DNA of 64,000 nucleotides from Spongospora subterranea (Eukaryota > Endomyxa > Phytomyxea > Plasmodiophorida > Plasmodiophoridae), in contig OUQQ01000002.1 of the NCBI GenBank assembly GCA_900404475.1, positions 9,727 through 73,726 on the forward strand, in the 5' to 3' direction. The notes under the pieces are model-generated. The model was not told where the DNA came from. It saw nothing but the letters and a program-made list of their open reading frames with translations, and did not search any database. The translations under genes and the position numbers were made by a program. Positions 58,368-64,000 of this stretch are shown here, piece by piece; the stretch's first letter is position 1, and each line of letters begins with the position of its first letter.

Positions 58368-58787
58368 TTACATTGTCATCAGCAAATACTGCCATTCAAG
58401 GGTGCCCGCGTAAAAGATAATCCAACACTTGGTGTTTAACGCCCAATATATTACGAAAATTGAATGTATTGAACTTGGAATATAACGTTCGACTCTGAAG
58501 TTTATGATGGTATTATTCTCCAAATCTAATTGGGTTGGGAAGGGTGCGCATGTCTTATTCGTTACAAGGTCTTGATGAAAAGGACCTTTTGCCAGAGCTT
58601 CGCAAATCAGAGAGACATCCCTTGTTGGATGAATGTTACGATGCAATAAGGAATGGGTCAAGAACAGCTCAATGGATGAGGAATTCGTTGAATTCACAGA
58701 AATGAGCAATGTATAGGTACTTTGTGCGAGCACACAAGAAACTATCATAACATTTGAAACAACACATATTCGGTGATAAAAAAGCAC
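58368..58787 (-). CDS. Hypothetical secreted or membrane protein
   Basis: A single open frame of 139 residues with a hydrophobic N-terminus (ICVVSNVMIVSCVLAQS) resembling a signal peptide, three or more N-glycosylation sequons (NST, NSS, NKT, NNT) and a moderately hydrophobic C-terminal stretch (SIFVIYWALNTKCWIIFY). The C-terminal 20 residues may be intron read-through. No family is recognised. Confidence 0.48.
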   Translation of the reverse strand: MLFYHRICVVSNVMIVSCVLAQSTYTLLISVNSTNSSSIELFLTHSLLHRNIHPTRDVSLICEALAKGPFHQDLVTNKTCAPFPTQLDLENNTIINFRVERYIPSSIHSIFVIYWALNTKCWIIFYAGTLEWQYLLMTM

Positions 58788-58837
58788 ACAATGTAAGTCT
58801 TCTTGCGAGAGGATGGGTTTATGATGGATTTGAGTAG

Positions 58838-60238
58838 TTAAAAATGGGATAGGCGATAGAGAAGGACTCGGCCACGATCATTGCCAATAGCGAGATAATT
58901 ACTGTCAGGGGAGAAATGAGTCGTTGAGACATAATGTAATGGAGTCTGAGATGTTGGCCAGTTTGGAAATACAGTTCGACTTGGGAGATGGACCAAGCGC
59001 AAGCAGTCCTTCTTACGCCTAGACGATATCGCCAACAGATTCGAGTCATGATTGAACGATAGGCAGTCGATGGGAGTAGTCAACGACATGATGGATTTCA
59101 TTGGTTGATAATCTGATGATGATCGCGAGTATAAATTAACCACACCGGAATCTGATCCGGTTGCATACAATGATGATGAGCTGGCCGCGATATGTGTACC
59201 TTTAACGCAACCCAGATCATGATGACGAGTGCGACACCGACGACTAGCAACATCCCAGATATAGATTTCGCCATCATTACTTATAGAATACAGCTCCGAC
59301 CCATCGGTGTTGAACGATATTGATCGAACATCGCCGTTAACACGAACATTCCCTATACACTGTTTTGTTCTTGTCGAGATGAGTGAAATATATCCGTCTT
59401 TGCATAGAAAAGCGACGAGATGTCCGTCAGGGGACGGAACTAGTGAACGGAATTGGTCATCAGGACGTCCACGAATGCCGCTAACTTTTTCAACAGAGCA
59501 TCCTTGTACGTCATAAATATAATAATGTTGACGAAGACCGGCAATCCATATTTCATCGCCTGATCTGGCAAATTCAGCTGTGGTCATGGGCAGATCTGAT
59601 AGATGAATAGATTGAAGCTTGGAATTAACCTGACCATCAATATGAAATAGACGGAGGGTCTTATCCAATCCGGCCGTCAACAATAGCTGACTATTAGGAT
59701 GGAACCGGGCTGATTTTACAACACAGTTAGATGGCTCGCTACCGTTCGCGTCCATCATTCGGGTTAACCTGATCCGGCCTGACGATAGACCGGCAGAATG
59801 GGAATCAGCACCGGATTGAATGGGTTCAGATGTCCTTAAATACGCCACCTCATCTTCATCATCATCACTATCGCCATCCCTCTTAGCAGCATCATGTCGT
59901 TGAGCCCATAATGGAACGCTGTTTAGTTTCTGGAATTGCGACCGTAATCGTTCAGAATATTCTTTACCGCTGATTACGGTCTCGCTATCGTTTTTCCTAA
60001 GCTTCTTGGTCATGGCTGCTTCAGCCAGATTTACATATACCTCGTCATCATCTGGATCATGCCAGGCAGCATCAGTTTGGCAACCCTCAATAGGCCCAGC
60101 GCCAGCAGCTGCATCATCAAAATAATGATCATTACTAGAGATATTACCAATATCAGGCCCGAAAAGTTGATCAGTTAGGTTTTTCTCTAAAACTGCATCA
60201 TATGTCACTCTTGGTTTCTTCACCGAAGTCACCGTCAT
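58838..60238 (-). CDS. UTP18: U3 snoRNP-associated WD40 protein UTP18
   Basis: The ATG at 60238 (MTVTSVKKPRVTYDAVLEKN) gives 466 residues with no intron. An acidic N-terminal region contains WHDPDDDEVYVNLAEAAMTK and the motif KKLRKNDSETVISGKEYSER then LRSQFQKLN, PLWAQ, which is diagnostic of UTP18. Seven WD-type blades follow: VKSARFHPNSQLLLTAGLDK, TLRLFHIDGQVNSKLQSIHL, PMTTAEFARSGDEIWIAGL, YYIYDV, SLVPSPDGHLVAFLCKDGYI, SISFNTDGSELYSISNDGEI, and THFSPDSNYLAIGNDRGRV. UTP18 is part of the UtpB subcomplex of the small-subunit processome in the nucleolus and in yeast recruits the exosome helicase Mtr4. Two in-frame non-ATG codons upstream are not used. Confidence 0.92.
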   Translation of the reverse strand: MTVTSVKKPRVTYDAVLEKNLTDQLFGPDIGNISSNDHYFDDAAAGAGPIEGCQTDAAWHDPDDDEVYVNLAEAAMTKKLRKNDSETVISGKEYSERLRSQFQKLNSVPLWAQRHDAAKRDGDSDDDEDEVAYLRTSEPIQSGADSHSAGLSSGRIRLTRMMDANGSEPSNCVVKSARFHPNSQLLLTAGLDKTLRLFHIDGQVNSKLQSIHLSDLPMTTAEFARSGDEIWIAGLRQHYYIYDVQGCSVEKVSGIRGRPDDQFRSLVPSPDGHLVAFLCKDGYISLISTRTKQCIGNVRVNGDVRSISFNTDGSELYSISNDGEIYIWDVASRRCRTRHHDLGCVKGTHIAASSSSLYATGSDSGVVNLYSRSSSDYQPMKSIMSLTTPIDCLSFNHDSNLLAISSRRKKDCLRLVHLPSRTVFPNWPTSQTPLHYVSTTHFSPDSNYLAIGNDRGRVLLYRLSHF

Positions 60239-60413
60239 GGAGCGTTGTCTTCCTATACCAGGCCTCGCGAAGATCAAGGAACCGGACTGAATGGCGCCAG
60301 GCTACGGCTTTTCGGACTCTCGTAACTCCGTGACCCATTTCAATTAAATAAGATGAAACTATGGCAAAATAACACGACCCGGTTACTAGAAATCCTGCAG
60401 TTTTGAAACTCAT
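60198..60413 (-). CDS. Small single-pass membrane protein
   Basis: The ATG at 60413 (MSFKTAGFLVTGSCYFAIVS) starts a frame of 71 residues with one membrane segment at the very N-terminus, then a basic region (VTRVRKAVAWRHSVRFLDLR). This is the layout of small mitochondrial inner-membrane assembly factors, but no family is certain. Its 3' end overlaps the 5' end of UTP18 by about 40 bp in another frame. A spliced version ending earlier is possible. Confidence 0.4.
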   Translation of the reverse strand: MSFKTAGFLVTGSCYFAIVSSYLIEMGHGVTRVRKAVAWRHSVRFLDLREAWYRKTTLHDGDFGEETKSDI

Positions 60414-60529
60414 AGGGTGTTCAAAGCACAATAATAACACAGTAAATAAACGATAACACTGTTTATATACTCTTATAAGCTAATAATTATTGTATATCAT
60501 CGAATGAGACGCGATGTTGATGATACGCA

Positions 60530-61028
60530 TCAATAGGACGGTGTTGAATTTAGGACTTTAACACATTGGAAACGATAAAAGAAGTGCGCTGCTATCTCAG
60601 CCATGAACAGTGTTCCTATAGCTGTGTATATGATTATCTCTGCAGCCGGGTAGAATATACACGTCTTGGTATGGCTATCGAAATGCCGTACGATATATCC
60701 ACTGCAGACTGGATCAAGGCAGGTGTTCATCGCTATCCATCTCTCTTGTTGCCCTTGGCACTTGATTGGTGCTGAGCAGCTATCCATAGGCCCAGAATCT
60801 GCACAACGATTCGGAACTGAGGATAGGGTTGAGCAGACATAGGGCTCTATTACCGTTTATGTAGTGTTGATTAGCCAACCCCACCCTTGTATTCTGCATA
60901 TCGAAAGCCATGTAGAATGCTGAGACGGCTAATGTGCCGAACGATATTCGCCTCCTCGACCCACTTTCATCATAATCGTCAATTGGTTTATCTTTATATA
61001 TGCAGAGCCTAACCATACATTGAGCCAT
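60530..61028 (-). CDS. Small multi-pass membrane protein
   Basis: The start is the ATG at 61028 (MAQCMVRLCIYKDKPIDDYD). After RRRISFGTLAVSAFYMAFDM a 66-bp intron is removed, giving FRIVVQILGLWIAAQ, then MDISYGISIAIP and PIGTLFMAEIAAHFFYRFQ with a stop at 60530. Three introns of 43-66 bp are in phase. The product is about 109 residues with three or four membrane helices. No family is recognised; it may be a distant relative of the 23.0-24.5 kb membrane protein in style only. Confidence 0.45.
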
Positions 61029-61062
61029 AATCCGTCTGTTCAGTTCTCATGGCGAACGGGAT

Positions 61063-62413
61063 CTACCTTCTATCGGTTTTATTGTGTTGTTGATGGTTAA
61101 TTAACAACGATTTTAGTGGTAAATACAGTGAGTTTCCCTGTTCGTTGACTGTGAAAGATATATATGGCAAAGAATCAACCATATCTTCAGGGATATAACA
61201 GGTTTCGACATAATTCCCATCAGTTAGCGATTCTGATCTACATATTGCTGGTATCCATGCCATAATCTAATAATGCCATAAAACATAAATATTCTCCTGA
61301 CTTTGAGCCCGAATTTCCAGAGAAAACGGGCTTTTCGGTACAAACCATGTCAAAGAATTCGAATGGCAATGATAGACACGACGCTCCAGTATCAATTATT
61401 CCTGGTCATAATCAACTTCTGACACGACATGTCTAATTAGATAAACAATACCTTCCCATTCTGTAGTATAGTTTGAGAACAGATCAATTCCACAAATTGA
61501 CAATTGAAATATAGAGAATCGATGGAAATACGGAGTTGGTGTTGGACTAGATGTACTCCATTGGATAGAAGATTTGTAAGAATCTGTTGAAGATTCAAAT
61601 GTTCAAGATTATATCAATTATGTTCAGTCTATTCACCTTCGATTCCTCCTATTGCCAATTGAGGTTGACGTCCAAAGTTAAGGCTGAATATTGGACGATA
61701 AGTTGCATTGAATCTGACAAGCTGCTGGAATGGAGTGCAGGATTTATATTCCGGTTTCCAACACGAATACGCAGCTAGTGATTCGTAAGATAATCCCAAT
61801 AACCCTTGGGAGTAGCGGAATTCATGGAATGTATCTGGAATTCCTGACCGAAGGAACTTCAGGTCTGAGACCAATAGGAAGAGCACTGGCACATCAGGAA
61901 CCGATGATTCATTGACTATGGAGATAATATCCATTTCAACAGAGGAGCGACCTGAATCGGTCACCGTCACTCCATCAATCAACAGATTCAAGGTGGCCCT
62001 ATCGGCGCCTTGAGCCATATTCTGATTATCTGCAAAGAGCATCAGCGGTCAGACCACATTTTTGTATGTAATTGCAGTTATGAGTTACATATTGATAACG
62101 AATGGTTACGATTAAAGCATGATCCTTGTCCGCAAATGTGATCTTGCTCAAATATGCTCTAAGATGTGTTCAGAAATAGGAAACGAACATGTTGTTTTGG
62201 GGATGGAGTGAATACCAATTCGGAACTAGCAGTGTCTAGGATGAGGTTGATATATTGTGGAGGTGTGCCGATAATTACGGGAAGTAAAACATGAAGACCA
62301 TCGTTTGAAACAACAAGATCATACCTGATTATTGCTGTGCATATTGGATATATAGCGGCAATAGCCATTATTAGACATATTTGTGCTCTATAACCCCTTA
62401 TCCATATTTGCAT
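61063..62413 (-). CDS. Pepsin-family (A1) aspartic protease
   Basis: The ATG at 62413 opens a signal sequence (MQIWIRGYRAQICLIMAIAA). The first catalytic motif is VIIGTPPQYINLILDTASSE, DTAS instead of the usual DTGS. Then GLLGLSYESLAAYS, CTPFQQLVRFNATYRP and IFSLNFGRQPQLAIGGIEGE (the F-S-L and G-G-x-D/E strand). A later exon carries LSICGIDLFSNYTTEWE, and the second catalytic motif IIDTGASCLSLPFEF (DTGAS). The C-terminal exon ends LKSLLINHQQHNKTDRR at 61063. Both aspartates are present, so it should be active. It would act in a vacuolar, lysosomal or secreted compartment. No long propeptide is evident before the first lobe. Exon borders are approximate. Confidence 0.82.
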
Positions 62414-62669
62414 CGTCAGATGCGAAACTGGGACAGCCCAATGTTGTGCATTATTATCCCAGTCGATACCAGTTACCGTCAAATCATGCAGTTGATGGTC
62501 ACAGGGAAGAAGGAGCAAATCGAAAACGGCCATTCGAGCACCAAAAGCTTTTGAATCATAATGCGCGAAAAGCTTCTCCAATCACGTTTTGATATAAAAC
62601 CTCGAAGAATGCATGGTTGTAATTAGGAAGGTTATTTTACTAATATTTATATGGCCGAGTAAAAGGCGA
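62414..62669. other. Spacer between protease start and TM9SF end
   Basis: Contains the protease upstream region. An in-frame extension of the protease to 62581 exists without a better ATG context. Nothing else. Confidence 0.35.
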
Positions 62670-64000
62670 TCAGTCACTTTTGATATCCTTATATATCCTA
62701 TTGACGAAGATGAGGCCCCCGGTCAACGCGACAGAACCACAAACGAATGAAACTCCAGAGGCAAGCAAAAGTGAATAGCCAAAATAGAATACGTCCTGGA
62801 GGAACCCGGACATCTTGGTTTTGAAGACAAAGTAATAACAGCAGTAAAGAAATACGTAAAATCCAGTGCTGACACCACAATTGAACGCCATCCATTGCCA
62901 TCGATAATCTTCACTGTTCAACCGAAAATAGATAATTACGACGGTGACGCAAACGGTCACGATTGTCAGGATTCCGAATACGAGAAGCAAGAATCCATAT
63001 ACGTCTGGTCAACAAAGAATGAGAACAAAAATATTTGTAGAATACACACTTACAATAGAACTTGTAATTCCATAATGCAGTCAAGATAAAATGCATCTCG
63101 ATCAAAATTGACCCGAAAGGAAGGATCCCTCCCAGTAACGCAAGTGTCGTTTCATTAAAGTACCATGGCATTAAAGGAATAGGTCTCCTCATACTCGATA
63201 CCCGGCATGGGAAATTTCCTGCTTTAGCCAGATTGCGGCCAAGAACTGTCCCCACCAACATCAATGGTGCACAAATAAATGCCCAGATGGCAACGAGAGT
63301 TAAGATTACAGAAACAGGGGGAGTAGATGAAGCGGAATAGCTTATCGCGATAAAATTCACGAATGACAGAACGCAAACGACAGCAGCAGGAACAACGCAT
63401 AAACTTAGGACGAAAACATACTTCCAATCACGGCCACCATTGAGCTTATAATAAGAACCAGAAGAATATCCTCCAACAAAAGAGGTCAAACACCAAGTTA
63501 TAAAAGCATTCGACAAAAGGAGACCGCGCCATCTACAAATCTAATCAGCAAACAAACCCGCAACACAAAAGTAGCTCACCGATATGAATTCCCGGCTATT
63601 GATAAAAGACATAGAATCACGAAAGTGCAAAAGAAGTGATGACCAATGCCAAAAAACGCACAGAGCCACGGGAGTCGAAGTGGGGCACGGAATACGTCCC
63701 CGTGAACTTGCTTCCAACCAGATTCTTCGCCGATATTGTCGAGATCGAAACCATCATCGTCGAGACTATATCTGGCGTAATCATTACGAAGTGTCCGCAT
63801 CAAGACCAGGGCAACAAGGCCGCACAGGAACAGGACCATCATAAATGAATTAAAAATAGAGAACCAATGGATTTGATGCTCGAAGAAGGCCACATCCAAA
63901 TAGTAATCGAATCGGTCTTCGAATTGTTTGTCTGTAGGGGACCAAACTACTTCAAAGGTCATTGGATACTTGGCACCCACTTGAATCGGTTTAAAAGCAT
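62670..64000 (-). CDS. TM9SF: Transmembrane 9 superfamily (nonaspanin / EMP70) protein, 5' end outside window
   Basis: Three exons are visible, all minus strand: 63980-63579, about 63529-63050 and about 63000-62670. The lumenal end (SPTDKQFEDRFDYYLDVAFF, EHQIHWFSIFNSFMMVLFL) runs into the membrane region with LNGGRDWKYVFVLSLCVVPA, PVSVILTLVAIWAFICAPLM, LVGTVLGRNL, PRRPIPLMPWYFNE-like sequence, GGILPFGSILIEMHFILTAL, and the final helices (LVFGILTIVTVCVTVVIIYF, FYVFLYCCYYFVFKTKMSGF). It ends YKDIKSD, the KXD/E signal by which TM9 proteins bind COPI and stay in the Golgi. TM9 proteins help sort glycine-rich transmembrane cargo and act in adhesion and phagocytosis. The signal peptide and most of the lumenal domain lie beyond 64000. 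Confidence 0.92.

Overview
This is a eukaryotic nuclear window. Almost every gene has GT-AG introns of about 50-70 bp, often with a CTAAT/CTAAC-like branch site, and the genes sit a few hundred bases apart on both strands, roughly one per 1.5 kb. I built gene models by joining open segments at splice sites that keep the reading frame, so exon edges are inferences unless stated. The gene content points to a unicellular eukaryote with a motile flagellum (a DNAJB13-type axonemal DnaJ; a possible ciliary microtubule protein), a sexual cycle with nuclear fusion (a KAR5/GEX1-like protein) and ordinary endomembrane traffic. An early-branching, zoosporic opisthokont (chytrid or aphelid grade) or a stramenopile would both fit. 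I cannot place it further from sequence alone.

Layout. 0.5-2.4 kb: VMA21-like V-ATPase assembly factor (+) and inositol-pentakisphosphate 2-kinase (-). 2.6-3.2 kb: a nested inverted/direct repeat. 3.6-5.7 kb: a 2OG-Fe(II) oxygenase that splices cleanly to an upstream Rossmann-like half. 5.8-6.4 kb: hypothetical gene. 6.7-11.3 kb: a large gene that reads as zinc ribbon, F-BAR and Munc13-type (MUN) domains. 11.8-14.3 kb: cyclic-nucleotide-type K+ channel. 14.6-16.9 kb: mitochondrial glutamate dehydrogenase. 17.9-22.5 kb: TTC4/CNS1 co-chaperone, Sm-G, coiled-coil protein. 22.5-26.9 kb: sparse region with a membrane protein, a secreted surface protein and a tRNA-like element. 26.9-32.7 kb: five genes including ciliary-like, EndoG-type nuclease, DNAJB13-like and a TH1-AGC kinase. 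32.8-39.7 kb: hypothetical gene, lysophospholipid acyltransferase, COPI beta-coatomer. 40.3-41.6 kb: dead PIF/Harbinger-like transposase with a foldback copy. 41.9-50.2 kb: coiled-coil gene, small HSP, N-acetylglucosamine kinase, and an intronless 886-aa protein that resembles CTC1 of the telomere CST complex. 50.7-56.5 kb: SMYD-type SET/MYND protein, EF-hand protein, EB1-family protein, KAR5-like protein. 56.9-64 kb: enoyl-CoA hydratase, UTP18, small membrane proteins, pepsin-type aspartic protease, and a TM9SF protein cut by the window end.

Genes that may work together: beta-coatomer with TM9SF and VMA21, both of which end in KXD/E-like tails; DNAJB13 with the ciliary-like protein and EB1 in flagella and microtubules; KAR5 in karyogamy; NAGK in amino-sugar salvage. 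The assembly has four N blocks. Three are flanked by duplicated sequence and look like unmerged contig overlaps rather than biology. I see no CRISPR array, rRNA gene, provirus or bacterial-type operon.
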